A stretch of 64,000 nucleotides of DNA from positions 186,001-250,000 of the forward strand of contig NW_027305510.1 in assembly GCF_039555335.1 (NCBI RefSeq), given 5' to 3'. The translations under genes and the position numbers were made by a program. Each line of letters opens with the position of its first letter. Position 1 is the first letter of the stretch. The notes beneath the pieces are model-generated. The model was not told the origin of the DNA. It saw nothing but the letters and a program-made list of their open reading frames with translations, and made no database searches. Origin of the DNA: Amphiura filiformis (lineage: Eukaryota > Echinodermata > Ophiuroidea > Amphilepidida > Amphiuridae). This document shows, in pieces, positions 32,650 through 46,883 of the stretch.

Positions 32650-32679
32650 TAAGAATATAGATGGCTATAGAACTTTTAA

Positions 32680-32967
32680 AGGAAGGTTTTATTTCAAACT
32701 CTAATGGTGACCCGCAGGTCAAATTGTTAGAATTGTACATTAAACACAACTAAACAGACACAATGCAATTTGCAGGCAGCAGCTTAATCAGCGCCAATAT
32801 TGCAACATTGAAACAAACATCCAATCCAACCCAACCCCATCCCCCAGTAGGCAATGAGGATAAAGTGCCTTGCCCACGGACACAACACGTTGGCACGAGC
32901 GGGGCTCGAACTCACAACCTATGTATTATGAGTCGGGCGCCTTATCCACTCGGCCACACGTGCTCCC
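32680..32967 (-). mobile_element. tRNA-derived SINE (unit copy 2)
   Basis: Identical in sequence and flanks to the copy at 21523-21810, so duplicated with the unit and not inserted separately. Confidence 0.85.
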
Positions 32968-33776
32968 ACAAAAGCTCTGGTCTTTGTTTGCTTTTGCTAA
33001 ATCCTTTTCAAGTGGTGGGTTACCAGGCATTGTATTTTGTATAGGTATGCATAACCAACAATTAACAATGAGAGAACCTTCTTAAACCTCGTTGACTTGG
33101 GGATGATTTGAAATGACCGCCAATTATGACTGTTTGATATTTATTGCCAGTAATGTGGAAAAAGAGACGCATGTATAAATGAAAAAGCTATAATTTTGTT
33201 GAAGGAGCAAAGTTTAACAAACCATAACCCCGCTTCTGAATATAATTTGAAGTCAAATGATATAACATTTTTAAGTTTATGATGTTTATTTTTTAAACAC
33301 AAAATAAAACAAAATTGACCGGGGAGGAATTTACGGCTCATTCGCCGTGAACGGTCACATTTTATGGTCATTTGCGTGAAGGCGAAGACACGCAAAGCTC
33401 TATCGAGTATAAGAGGCTCATGTAACTAGGCCCAAAAACCTATTATTATCCAGAGTTTTTCGAAACTAGAGATAGATGCCGTTGGTGGCGTCTGGCCAGA
33501 TGAAGGGGGCTATACCCGGCTACCTGTACGTGTATTGACCCGTGACGTCCCGCAGACGTGCGGACGTCACGGGTCTATTAGATCTGTCGATTAAATGCAA
33601 TTTTTTGGCCCAGATCTATGGTGTTTCGTATATTTTTCAGCGTTTCCAACCCTTTTGAAACCATTCTAAGGCCCCGGGTCTAAGGCATTCCATGCGCTAC
33701 AATGTCAAAATTGTGGCTACATCATAGATATCTCGGGCATCTCGGAGCATTACCTGGTTTTTCCATATGAAAGTAA

Positions 33777-34761
33777 TTAAGACAGCGTTCAAGCTTTGAC
33801 TTGCGTTTGGCGGACAGAATGTTGGGAACTTAAAGTGAAAGATATCCTACTTAAAAGAACATTTTCTGGGGTGAAATTTTGTGTAGAAACTGAATCTGAC
33901 ATAAAAAATGCATAATTGTCAACTTGAAAATTTTCCCCATAGCACTGTACAGGCATATTTCTGTCCGAAGTCCTCAAATTTGAGCGAATTGGCGCAAAAA
34001 ATAAGTCTTTCAAAACTGGGACTCTCAGGGCTAAACAAACATAAACTTGCTCTAGAGGGAGGTCTTGGCTATAGCAAGTTTATATTTGTTTAGCCTTAAA
34101 CCTCACAGTTTTGAAGGACTTATATTTTTATGAAGGCCTTTATTTTTTCACACCCGCCGAAATGTTAGGGGTAGGGGTAACATATTACTACGGTACTTTA
34201 ATTTTTGTCAGTACATTCAACTGTGTCAAGTTTTATACCACTATTTAGCTAGTGAAATACTGAACATAAAGACACAAAAAGCATCTCAATAGCTCATACC
34301 ATTGAGGAGTTATGGCTTTTCAAGCTCAAAATTAGGCGAAAATTTCATTTTTTCCCAAATCAATTGTCACCCTGACCCCCAACTTTCTAACCCTGTTACA
34401 CAAATAAAGAAACAGATTTATCCCATTTAATGATTTGAATATCACAAATGTACCTCTGTCACATAATTAGCATAAAAAATTAGGCACTACTCAGTAGTTT
34501 TCATGTTCATACACTCACAGGAAATTAGCAAGTCAAAATTTTTGTCACCCCAAAACGGCCATTTTCGGCCAAAATTGGACCAAAAAAATAATTTTTTCTC
34601 AAAATCAGTGAAAAATAAGGGGCCGGGTTTAAGTGCCAAAATCTGAAAATATGTGACATTTTACCCCTAGAAACATTTAAGCAATCAAGAATTTTCACCC
34701 TAAATATTTTTTTCACACGCGTGTCCGCCAAATGTAAGTCAAAGCTTGAATGCTGTCTTAA
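33777..34761. mobile_element. TTAA-flanked element (unit copy 2)
   Basis: Same element as 22621-23602 with small indels. Confidence 0.78.
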
Positions 34762-35303
34762 GGTGTTCCATCAAAGCTTTCGTCATGTGTTCCGGGAACG
34801 TTGCGTCTAGTATAATAATACTTTATTATAGTATAGTAATACTTAAATGCTTTATATTAAATATACTTTATGCGCGATCAATGATCCATGCGAAGTAAAT
34901 TTATGTTATATTCACCCCTGTATATATATCCTAAACAAAGACAAATGTCAAAATTTAAACCAGCAGCCAATACCTGTACCTGATTTAAAGATTTCATTTG
35001 TTGAAATCGGTTGAGAATTAAAGAAACAGATCGAAAACCCACTGAAGTACGGTAATGAACTAGAAGTTGCATTTGAATGGAAAGCACGGCGCTAGTTTTA
35101 ACATGTCTAATGTGCATTTCGAACTGATTAATCTAGGCTATTGAGCCATTTCAACAACACACCCATTTAGTGGAAAAAGGTCACTGGACCTTCAAAGTTA
35201 TCAAAACTCGATCAGCGTCATCCTCTAGCCATAAGGATTCAGTATACTTTGATATATCTATGACGGTATGGAGTTCGGAACAAAAATGTCACATTGTGAC
35301 GTC

Positions 35304-35712
35304 AAAATGCCATTTTTGGCCCAAAATCCCAAAAATAACTGTTTTTGGCCCACTCCTTTTTCGTGCATCGTAAGTAACAATTTTTTTTTTTTAAACTAGA
35401 TCAAAATATCTAGGACCCGTTTTTTAATTTTTTTAAATTTTGACCAATTTCACCAAAAATATTTGAAATTTGGGCCAAAATCGGGCTTCTTTATGATTTT
35501 TTTGAAAAATCAGCATTTTTGACCATTTTTGGTGCAAATTTCTCAAAGTTGGTCGAAATAAAAAAAAAAAAAAAAACGGGTCCTTGATATTTTTATCTGG
35601 TTTTTAAAAATTAATAATAAAAAAAAATTGGCCCTAGAATTTTACGATGCACGAAAAAGAAGTGGGCCAAAAACCGTTATTTTTTGGGATTTTGGGCCAA
35701 AAATGGCATTTT
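35304..35712. mobile_element. Foldback element (unit copy 2)
   Basis: Same as 24145-24547, with homopolymer differences. Confidence 0.7.
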
Positions 35713-38700
35713 GGTCCAAATTTGACCTCGCAGATGAACTTATCAAGTCTATGCCATTCTAAATATGTATACTTTTATATACTTTAGACCAACAATTTAG
35801 AAGTTATGAGGCCCGAAAGTTTCCATAATTCCAGGGTTCAGACCAACCTTAAAATGTCCACTTTCCTATATTTAACTATATGTATGAAGCATTTTTAAAC
35901 TTTTGCACTTAATAACTGGGTTTATTACATGATCTATAATAACTGGGTTTATTATAATAACTGGGTTTATTACATGATCTATACATCCGACTTACACATA
36001 TGTGAAGCAGAATTATTTAAACTAATATTTAATTGATTCAGGTGGACCACCCACCAGAAGCCAATCCCACACCCATCCCCACCAGGAAGATCACCTGTTT
36101 TTTCTCACTTGAAGCCCCCACTTTTAATCAATCACAAACCTGTTTGAAACCCTAAAACAGCATTTTTTCATGAGAAACACTAATTTTCAAAGAGGCTCCA
36201 TTTTCAAGTTAGAGCACTTTAAAATGTCCACTTTCCTATATTTAACTATATGTATGAAGCATTTTTTAAACTTTTGTACTGGATTTATGCATCTGACTAT
36301 TATGTGAAGCACAATTTAAAACTAATAATTCATTTATTCAGGTGGACCACCAACCGAAAGACGGGAAGAAAACGATGAGGGAAACCACCTTGTAGGCTTA
36401 TTCTTTTGCATCATTAGAGCTAATTAAGGTTATACTAAACTTTGCAATGATCGATCCAGAATGAGACTGCATGTAGCCCCCTTTAAAATTATCTATTTCT
36501 GGAAATAAATATCGTAGAGAGAAAACGCAAACTACGTCTAAAAGCTGAAAGTGTAAGGGTTATTATTATGCTTGAATTTTCCACTTGGCTCAAAAAGAAA
36601 TGTACTTTTCAAACATTTCAATTTTTTTTTTCAATATCCGGAGCATCAAGATTTTTGGGAACACGGCCATAATTTCTCAGTGGAAGTGGCGATTTTGTTG
36701 GGAACTACGACGCACATTACAAACAAGTCAATAAAAGAATGTGCATATTCATTCTTGATATTGCTTGTCTCGATTTGTTTTAGTAAGCTTACATGTTTGC
36801 CGAATTTGAAGTAAAATGGCCTCCACTTGTATGTCGTTTTGTAACCAGTAATAACAATTCCGTGCACGATTTCATAGACAAAATTCTGACCTACATTATT
36901 TCTATAAACCCTCTTCTATATGCAGGTGCTATTTAAATTTTTATTTCGATAGCAGAAAATTGAGATATTTGCTATTTTTCCGACTCGCTGCTGTCAAATT
37001 GTCTAGTTTCGCGATAAAAAGATACAGCGAAATCAATTTTTTAGAACCATTTCACCTCGTTTCGGCTTGTGCTTTGAAGTACAAACTTCAAAATTGATAT
37101 AGTGATTCTATATTTCAAGCTGCGTCATACTGTGTTTTTCTTACCTCTGATTGTCGCTGCTCAAGGCCAAAATTCGAAATTTTTTGGACAAAAGTGACAC
37201 TCTCATTTTTTTTTTAAACACGCTGTTTACGTATACGACGGGCTCTATTTGCCCGATAAAGTGGTGTTGCCGAGTTTGGGTTTTAAAATATTTAGGTATT
37301 TTCTAGCTTAAAATCTAGCGCCAATGAACCTGGTGCATGGGAGGGAAAATGTTGGGGGGGTAGTTAGGGCGCGAAAAAAATGTGCACATTTTCATGCTTG
37401 CTGCGCTTGCAACAGGTAGATATTTAGAAATCCATTTAAGGTATGGGTATGAAAATTGGGGATCCCAAAAAATTGGCATATAGGCCTAGGCCTAGGCATA
37501 TATGCAAAGGGGTGGGGCATTTTCGGCAGGCCAAGGGGAGGGGCCACAAAATTTGGCAGTCCAGGGGGTGCGGACAAGTGATTTTTGGCTGGCCGAGACG
37601 GAGGCAAGCGATTTTAGCGAGTCGCTTGGAAATTTTGGCTTATAATTAGTAGGCTAATACCGGTACTGATTGCACAGCCTTTTGATTTCGAGAACGCAAT
37701 TTTTTCGCAAGCCGGGGCCGGGGGAGGGAATAAATTTTGGCATGTCGAAAGGGAGGAAGAATGACTTTACCTAGCACACATTAAAGGGGCATTTCGTGAT
37801 CCACAACCTCATACAACCCCATAGGCCTACGGCCTTTCTCACAATTAAGTTAAGATTTTTATACCACTCATCCCGCTCTGGCCACATGTTTAGGAATTTT
37901 CACGCAGATCAATTCGTTAAGCAATGGAAAATATTGCCAAATTTGAATTTCGTTTTAAAAGCCTACTCCCCATTAAAAAAAACACTAATTTTGGGGGGAT
38001 TAAAAAAAAGTTCTGTAAAATGAAACAAAAGGCTGCCTCAATCTTAATTATTCATTTAAGGCCAGGCCTTCATTTCTGAAAATAGCGGGAGCTCAGTTAG
38101 TCCCTGTACTCAGGAGCTTGACAAGGAGCTCAATTATATAATATCAATATTAAACCATAGGAGCAGCTCAATAAATGCCATTGGTAAAATTATTAGGCCT
38201 ACGATATTTTATTTGACTGTGATCCGTTTTAATAGGCTATATACACTGTATAGGCCCTATACCTTTAAAATTTCTAAAATTGGTGGAATTGAACAAGCTC
38301 TAAATTTCTCATACGTCCAGCATAACCAAGGGCAACTGGGGGTGGGTGGGAAAGCCCTCTAGCTATGGCCATACCCGTAGTGGCGGAACCAGAATTTTTT
38401 TCGCGGGGCATGGGGGGGGAAGTGAATTTGAGACGGGGGCACTTGGAAATCATTGCACTAAATTGCCGCAAAAAGTGGAAAATTACACAATTGTGGGGAT
38501 TTTGCCTAAAAACTGGGTGGGAAAGAAAAAATATTGGGGAAATACTGCCCCCTCTAGCGGCGCCACTGCATATCCATCCATGATGCTAGAATGACGGAAG
38601 TTCTGGCGCTGAAATTCAATTTCAATATCACGAGTTTTTATCAGGGATTTTACCAAGGGAAGGCGATAGGTGTAGGATTTTGCTGATATACCAGGCAACC

Positions 38701-38985
38701 CGAGAAAGGAACTGAGGTGTGGCTAAATAAGGGAGTGTTCATTATAAATATTTGCCATTATCATACTTTCGACGCCGAGAGCATAATTATTTGAAGCGTA
38801 GGCCCTACATCGTGTCAGTCACATGGTCACATATTTTCTGTTGAAAGAGAAACGCACATGTCTCTGATTAGCTCGGGGATTCAGCTACTGCGCGCTGCGT
38901 GCTGGCCTGTTGTTGTCCCGGGTTGTTGTCGAGTGGAAATGGAAAATTTATGAATGAACTTCCGCAACTTTGCAACATCATCACG

Positions 38986-39313
38986 CAGCGGCGTAGCTGG
39001 GATTTTTTTTTCCAGTTTTGTTAAGACTGTAGGCCCTATGGGGCGGGGCCCAAATCCACCAAATTTCCCACTGGGGGCGGGGGCCCAAATAGACAATTTT
39101 TGCCAGGCTTATTGATAATAATCGTATATGGTAGGCCTATTGAGCTGTATTGCATATCGTTTGGTTTGGATTCCCCATCTCTCTGCCCCTCCTCTCACCC
39201 TCTCTTTTTTTCCTCTTCCCCCCTCTTTCCCTCTTTTTTTCCTTGCACTAGGGGGCGGGGGCCCAAATAGGCAATTTTTGCAATTGCCCCCCCCCCCGGC
39301 AGCTACGCTACTG
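38986..39313. mobile_element. hAT MITE (unit copy 2)
   Basis: Same element and flanks as 27808-28129, with a substituted stretch near 39010-39025. Confidence 0.85.
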
Positions 39314-41654
39314 TCATCACGGTAGACATACGCGGTAGCCTACAACTACAAGAAAGGTTTACAGACAAATATAGGTCTAGTAGGCCTATCAAAATGTTAT
39401 ATTTTTATATTTTCTGGTGGACTCGCGGAGAATATCATGTCATGGAGGTCCCGGCGCTGGGTTGGGGGGGGTCTCAAGGCATTTTGGTATGCCTACCCAT
39501 GCTTGATTCCGGAGGTTTTTAGCAGGCCCGACCATTTTTTTATAAAAACACCTCAGGCGGGTCTCTTCAAAACATTTGTACCGCGGGGATCAAAGTCACC
39601 CACATTTGGCCTAATTTGACGCTTTTTTATTGGGCACTTTTGCCAAAATGCGCCCAAAAGTTGGTCTTCGCTGTAAACCCACCCATCATAGTCGTTGAAA
39701 AGGTAGGCCTACCCCAAAACTGTGGCACATCCACGAACCCGAGGGAGAGACCTCCGCGGGTAAAAACACACCTCTAGCGGGACCAGATTTATAATTTAAA
39801 ATAGGCCTACATTTTGGAAGCCAGTCATCACGACAAAACGGCCATGGTAGTGTTAATGGTATTAACACTTTGATTTTAGGCTTAAATGATGAGTGGAGGC
39901 CTATAAATTGCAAATTTGCACACACCCCGGGGGAACCTTCTCAAGTTGGTTTGGGTAAGGATGTCAGGCTGTGACTCCGAAAAACTACGGTACGATTTTA
40001 AACCAAATTTGAATAAAACAGACCCAAAATTGTATCAACTTTTGGACTGAAAGTTTTCGCAAATTTTTACTTTTCGAGAAAATCATTGAAAAATACCTTC
40101 TTAAACCTAATTTTCAAGACACCGAGGGTCAATAAAATCATGGCTAAAAATACAACAGAGTCTAAACTAAATGGCTGAAAATGCACCCCAAATCTGCCGC
40201 ACATCACGACACCGTATTTCACCTTATAGATTTTGAAAATTGTCTCAATAAAATAGGCCCGAACTTATCCCAAATTATCCCCCGAAAAAATATTTTTTTG
40301 CAGGTGAGGTTGGAGGCTTATTATTTTTATTCTCAGAGAGGATAGGGGTTGATATTTTTAGCAGGGTACAGTTTGTCATGTTTTTGTTTTGTTTTTGACG
40401 TTGAAGTTCCAGATTCTTTTTTTCATATATTATTATTCATTTATTATTTATACCCTGTACGTGGGGAAAAAGACACACGACAGCTACAGAGAAGCCACGA
40501 AAAAACCCCTGTGAAGTGCATGAAAATGACCCGAAAATGTGCCAACCGAAACACCCGAACAGGAAGATAAAATAAAAAACAAAACCAAAAACCCACCCCG
40601 AAATTTCCCGAAATAAGTTCCAAATTCTTTGTCCCCCAGACCCCCACTAAAATATATTATGAACACTCCCTTATGAAGTCTGCCCTCTTCCGGCTATTCT
40701 GGTAGTAGGCGTTGACAATTACCTTACGCGATTACCATGTTTTTGAAGCATGTTTGAACCCGATTTGTTCTCTATTCACATTTTTAACGTTGCAAGTAAC
40801 ATTTCAAGACCTCTATTTGTGACAGGTATTTAATTATCTTGCTAGAGATGTGCCTAAAGTTGAAATTCAATATTTCGGATCGCAAAGATCGAGAGATATA
40901 AAGTTGCTGAATATCAGTTTAACACCATGGATCATATGGGCGTCGTATATGAACGATTATGATAGCTAAGCAAAATGGCTGGGATACAGGTTGTATAAAT
41001 ACTACATGAATATTCATGAACTATACAGATTACATTCTTCTCTAATAATAAAGATGTCAATCACTCTCCTAGACGACAGTTGCTTGGCGCTTGTAAACAA
41101 ATCGAATAATAGTGCTTGACAAGAGCTAAAAAATAGGCTAAAAACACATTTTCACACATTTTTTCCGGATTTTTTATTTCACATGATAAGTAGACATATT
41201 TTCTTACGTATAAGGTAATAATATATTTTTTCTGGAGGTAAAGCCCTTCAACACTTTGTTTAACCTTAGGCCGTATAAAATTAATGTTTTGGTTCTCGTC
41301 CAGAGGATTTTCATGAATTGATGAGGGAGGAGGTGTTTTTTTTTTTTTTTTTTTTTTTCAATGTAAAATTAGCATTGTCAGTAGTTTTCGGTCTTCTCCA
41401 ACAGTGCTCGAGGAAACGATGAGGCCCTTTTTTTTTTTTTTCAAATGTGAGATTCTGAGGATAAACCCCTAGAGTACCAGAAAAAGACTTGGAAGTGATG
41501 CTTGTTCTCTAATAAACTTATTTATATGTATGAAGATTTCATAAATCATTCCAAAGTCTAAAAAATTGAAAAATCTAAAAAAAAAAAAAAATCTGACAAA
41601 TCCCAGAAATTGAGGAGGGAGGGACGAGAACCAAAATATTAATTTTACACGGCC

Positions 41655-42813
41655 TTAAGGAGGCTGTGTACTCTCAGACATGCATGTAGTAAAAGTGCCC
41701 TAACTTTGTAATTATTCACGCAAGACATATAAAAGTATACATTTTTATAAAGGCAAGACATCAATGAATCTCAATATAAATACAGATTTGGTGTAAAAAC
41801 AATAATTATGAAGAAAATTACAAAATAGTGAATTTTTGGCAATTTTTGTTCGGTACATCATAACAAAAAACACTCTTTCCAAAAAATTTTTGTTTTGTTT
41901 TTTTCTTAATCTTGAGGCGCCATTCCGAAAACGGTTTTTTTAGTTTTTTGATATTGACCTTATTTTTTGAGATATTGACCATATATGGCATCAAAATGAA
42001 CTTTTTAAAATTCATAAACGCCGATTTGCACAAAATGATGCCTAAAATCGAAAATAGACCAAAATATAAAAAAATGAGAAAACCGTTTCTTAAGTCGATC
42101 ATGCTTTTTATGATGAGCATAATTGCTTACCAGTAGATGCTGTATTTATTGAGTTATCGTGTACCTAAATCGTCATTAATTTTACCGAGAAAATGAACAT
42201 TGAAATAAAGGCCGTTGAAGTTTAAAGTGGTCACATTTTGCACTTAGATCGAAGCTCACAGGAGAATGCGACAGTTCTAGTTTTTCTACCTTACATTACG
42301 TGAACATCGGGTAAATCCACAGCCCCTTGAGAAGTTTGGGCGAAATCTATTCATATCTTGATGTTTAAAGCGGGGGAAAGAACTTGAAAAAAAATCACAT
42401 TTTATCAGCTAAAACGGAGCCATTTGACCGCTAGGTTTTTGTGGAATCAGTGCTTCCGTGGTGTTTCCATAAGATGCGCCGCGCATGCAGATAAGCGTCG
42501 CGTATCCGTAGCGTATCTGTGCGTTAACAAATTGCGCGCCTACAAAATGCGATGCGTTGTTGCACGCCCAGACAAACAATGGTATGTCTATGGTTGCACG
42601 CGTGTACCACGATGGTACAACAAAGATTTTCTTTCCTTTTAAATTGCGGAAACGAGTGAAATAGTGAAATAAAATCCATAAAATAGAGCAGTTGGAGTTA
42701 ACAAATCCGGATTTTCTTTGTTTGTATTTATAAAAAACATAACAAAGTAAATACATTTCAAAAAAGCTCAATTTCGTGAAAGAATCAATGTCTAGAGTAC
42801 ACAGCCGCGTTAA
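41655..42813. mobile_element. TTAA-flanked 1.16-kb element (unit copy 2)
   Basis: Same as 30478-31633. Confidence 0.65.
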
Positions 42814-43077
42814 CTAAATACCTTCAGAAGACAAAGCATGTGTTGAAGTTACTGAAAAATATTAATGTGCATGAACCGTATGAAAGTCAGAAGAAAATTA
42901 TTTCGGAAACCATCTTGTATGCCTATTAATTTATTTTTGATGTGGATGCATCATCATCCGAAAGACGGAAGATTAATTTTTTTAATGTACATGTATCATC
43001 CGAAAGATGGGAAGAAAACGATGTTGGAAACCACTTTGTAGGCTTATTCTTTTGCATCAATAGAGCTAAATAGTTAA

Positions 43078-43826
43078 CTAAATATCTTCAGAAGACATAG
43101 CATGTGCGCGAACCAATTTTGGTTCGCCTAGTTCCAACCTGGAGCCCTGGGCCCGGAGCGAACCGGTTCGCGGGTTCACCTCGGATTTGAAACCCTGCGT
43201 TCTCTTGTGTTCAATCTCAATTATCTCAATCTCAGCAGATTCAATGATTGGAAAGTTACCTTCATTATAGAGTTCGACCAAATAGGCGCCAGAAAGCTTG
43301 ACATATTTTATTCTGGGCAAGGTCACTAGCATACTAAAGACCACACGTATCCATTGATATTCAAACTCTGCAAAGTTACGTCTCTCCGAGTCATATAAAC
43401 ATATCAAACCTTCTTCAACAGGCCCGACTTCCAGTATTTCTAATGTGGGATGATGAGATAGTGACATCAAACATTGACTATAATCCACTTTACCTTTTAT
43501 TTGTAATGATTCTAATTTCCGACATTGATTTCCAATAAGAGATACTAAATGTGGTTTAACGGAATATGTTTTAATTCAAGCTTCTGCAGATTCACCAAGC
43601 CAGATATCATTTTCTCAAATGCTTCTTCTGAAAATACTACATATATATAGAAATGACAATTCTCGCAGGTTTTTCCACTTTCCAATGCAGCCAACAAAAA
43701 TAGACAAATCTGGTTGGTATCCGCCTTGTATGTTATCTCTATCAATTGTCACATGATATGGATTAATAATTCTAATACGTGTCAGCGTTCTTAAAGCCCC
43801 AATCGAATTAGTCAGAATATCGTCAA
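43078..43826 (-). pseudogene. F-box/LRR gene, 3' half (unit copy 2)
   Basis: As copy 1, with a few substitutions near the C-terminal end (RAQGSRLELG instead of RARGSGLELG). Truncated at the unit border and frame-broken at the same places. Confidence 0.75.
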
Positions 43827-43856
43827 TAAGAATATAGATGGCTATAGAACTTTTAA

Positions 43857-44144
43857 AGGAAGGTTTTATTTCAAACTCTAATGGTGACCCGCAGGTCAAA
43901 TTGTTAGAATTGTACATTAAACACAACTAAACAGACACAATGCAATTTGCAGGCAGCAGCTTAATCAGCGCCAATATTGCAACATTGAAACAAACATCCA
44001 ATCCAACCCAACCCCATCCCCCAGTAGGCAATGAGGATAAAGTGCCTTGCCCACGGACACAACACGTTGGCACGAGCGGGGCTCGAACTCACAACCTATG
44101 TATTATGAGTCGGGCGCCTTATCCACTCGGCCACACGTGCTCCC
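43857..44144 (-). mobile_element. tRNA-derived SINE (unit copy 3)
   Basis: Identical to the other two unit copies in sequence and flanks. Confidence 0.85.
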
Positions 44145-44948
44145 ACAAAAGCTCTGGTCTTTGTTTGCTTTTGCTAAATCCTTTTCAAGTGGTGGGTTAC
44201 CAGGCATTGTATTTTGTATAGGTATGCATAACCAACAATTAACAATGAGAGAACCTTCTTAAACCTCGTTGACTTGGGGATGATTTGAAATGACCGCCAA
44301 TTATGACTGTTTGATATTTATTGCCAGTAATGTGGAAAAAGAGACGCATGTATAAATGAAAAAAGCTATAATTTTGTTGAAGGAGCAAAGTTTAACAAAC
44401 CATAACCCCGCTTCTGGATATCGTTTGAAGTCAAATGATATAACATTTTTAAGTTTATGATGTTTATTTTTTAAACACAAAATAAAACAAAATTGACCGG
44501 GGGAGGAATTTACGGCTCATTCGCCGTGAACGGTCACATTTATGGTCATTTGCGTGAAGGCGAAGACACGCAAAGCTCTATCGAGTATAAGAGGCTCATG
44601 TAACTAGGCCCAAAAACCTATTATTATCCAGAGTTTTTCGAAACTATAGATGCCGTTGGTGGCGTCTGGCCAGATGAAGGGGGCTATACCCGGCTACCTG
44701 TACGTGTATTGACCCGTGACGTCCCGCAGACGTGCGGACGTCACGGGTCTATTAGATCTGTCGATTAAATGCAATTTTTTGGCCCAGATCTATGGTGTTT
44801 CGTATATTTTTCAGCGTTTCCAACCCTTTTGAAACCATTCTAAGGCCCCGGTCTAAGGCATTCCATGCGCTACAATGTCAAAATTGTGGCTACATCATAG
44901 ATATCTCGGCATCTCGGAGCATTACCTGGTTTTTCCATATGAAAGTAA

Positions 44949-45936
44949 TTAAGACAGCGTTCAAGCTTTGACTTGCGTTTGGCGGACAGAATGTTGGGAA
45001 CTTAAAGTGAAAGATATCCTACTTAAAAGAACATTTTCTGGGGTGAAATTTTGTGTAGAAACTGAATCTGACATAAAAAATGCATAATTGTCAACTTGAA
45101 AATTTTCCCCATAGCACTGTACAGGCATATTTCTGTCCGAAGTCCTCAAATTTGAGCGAAAATTGGCGCAAAAAAATAAGTCTTTCAAAACTGGGACTCT
45201 CAGGGCTAAACAAACATAAACTTGCTCTAGAGGGAGGTCTTGGCTATAGCAAGTTTATATTTGTTTAGCCTTAAACCTCACAGTTTTGAAGGACTTATAT
45301 TTTTTGCGAAGGCCTTTATTTTTTTCACACCCGCCGAAATGTTAGGGGTAGGGGTAACATATTACTACGGTACTTTAATTTTTGTCAGTACATTCAACTG
45401 TGTCAAGTTTTATACCACTATTTAGCTAGTGAAATACTGAACATAAAGACACAAAAAGCATCTCAATAGCTCATACCATTGAGGAGTTATGGCTTTTTCA
45501 AGCTCAAAATTAGGCGAAAATTTCATTTTTTCCCAAATCAATTGTCACCCTGACCCCCAACTTTCTAACCCTGTTACACAAATAAAGAAACAGATTTATC
45601 CCATTTAATGATTTGAATATCACAAATGTACCTCTGTCACATAATTAGCATAAAAAATTAGGCACTACTCAGTAGTTTTCATGTTCATACACTCACAGGA
45701 AATTAGCAAGTCAAAATTTTTGTCACCCCAAAACGGCCATTTTCGGCCAAAATTGGACCAAAAAATAATTTTTCTCAAAATCAGTGAAAAATAAGGGCCG
45801 GGTTTAAGTGCCAAAATCTGAAAATATGTGACATTTTACCCCTAGAAACATTTAAGCAATCAAGAATTTTCACCCTAAATATTTTTTTCACACGCGTGTC
45901 CGCCAAATGTAAGTCAAAGCTTGAATGCTGTCTTAA
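44949..45936. mobile_element. TTAA-flanked element (unit copy 3)
   Basis: Same element as 22621-23602 with small indels. Confidence 0.78.
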
Positions 45937-46478
45937 GGTGTTCCATCAAAGCTTTCGTCATGTGTTCCGGGAACGTTGCGTCTAGTATAATAATACTTTA
46001 TTATAGTATAGTAATACTTAAATGCTTTATATTAAATATACTTTATGCGCGATCAATGATCCATGCGAAGTAAATTTATGTTATATTCACCCCTGTATAT
46101 ATATCCTAAACAAAGACAAATGTCAAAATTTAAACCAGCAGCCAATACCTGTACCTGATTTAAAGATTTCATTTGTTGAAATCGGTTGAGAATTAAAGAA
46201 ACAGATCGAAAACCCACTGAAGTACGGTAATGAACTAGAAGTTGCATTTGAATGGAAAGCACGGCGCTAGTTTTAACATGTCTAATGTGCATTTCGAACT
46301 GATTAATCTAGGCTATTGAGCCATTTCAACAACACACCCATTTAGTGGAAAAAGGTCACTGGACCTTCAAAGTTATCAAAACTCGATCAGCGTCATCCTC
46401 TAGCCATAAGGATTCAGTATACTTTGATATATCTATGACGGTATGGAGTTCGGAACAAAAATGTCACATTGTGACGTC

Positions 46479-46883
46479 AAAATGCCATTTTTGGCCCAAA
46501 ATCCCAAAAATAACTGTTTTTGGCCCACTCCTTTTTCGTGCATCGTAAGTAACAATTTTTTTTTTTTAAACTAGATCAAAATATCTAGGACCCGTTTTTT
46601 ATTTTTTAAATTTTGACCAATTTCACCAAAAATATTTGAAATTTGGGCCAAAATCGGGCTTCTTTATGATTTTTTTGAAAAATCAGCATTTTTGACCATT
46701 TTTGGTGAAAATTTCTCAAAGTTGGTCGAAATAAAAAAAAAAAAAAAACGGGTCCTTGATATTTTTATCTGGTTTTTAAAAATTAATAATAAAAAAAATT
46801 GGCCCTAGAATTTTACGATGCACGAAAAAGAAGTGGGCCAAAAACCGTTATTTTTTGGGATTTTGGGCCAAAAATGGCATTTT
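46479..46883. mobile_element. Foldback element (unit copy 3)
   Basis: Same as 24145-24547, with homopolymer differences. Confidence 0.7.

Larger units (their letters stand above)
21501..32657. repeat. 11.16-kb tandem segmental unit, copy 1
   Basis: Starts at TAGATGGCTATAGAAC and runs to TCGTCAA plus an 8-base TAAGAATA joint. Copies 2 and 3 follow head to tail. Differences are mainly homopolymer lengths with few substitutions, so the duplication is recent. Contents in order: SINE, partial MITE related to 5319-5595, GC-rich palindrome, TTAA element, foldback, internal duplication near 24690/25055, hAT MITEs, two further TTAA elements, F-box/LRR 3' half. Confidence 0.93.
32658..43834. repeat. 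11.18-kb tandem segmental unit, copy 2
   Basis: Same order and orientation as copy 1, 11,177 bp long. Private differences include AATATAATTT for GATATCGTTT near 33238, a changed stretch near 39010-39025 and an extra hexamer near 37494. Confidence 0.93.
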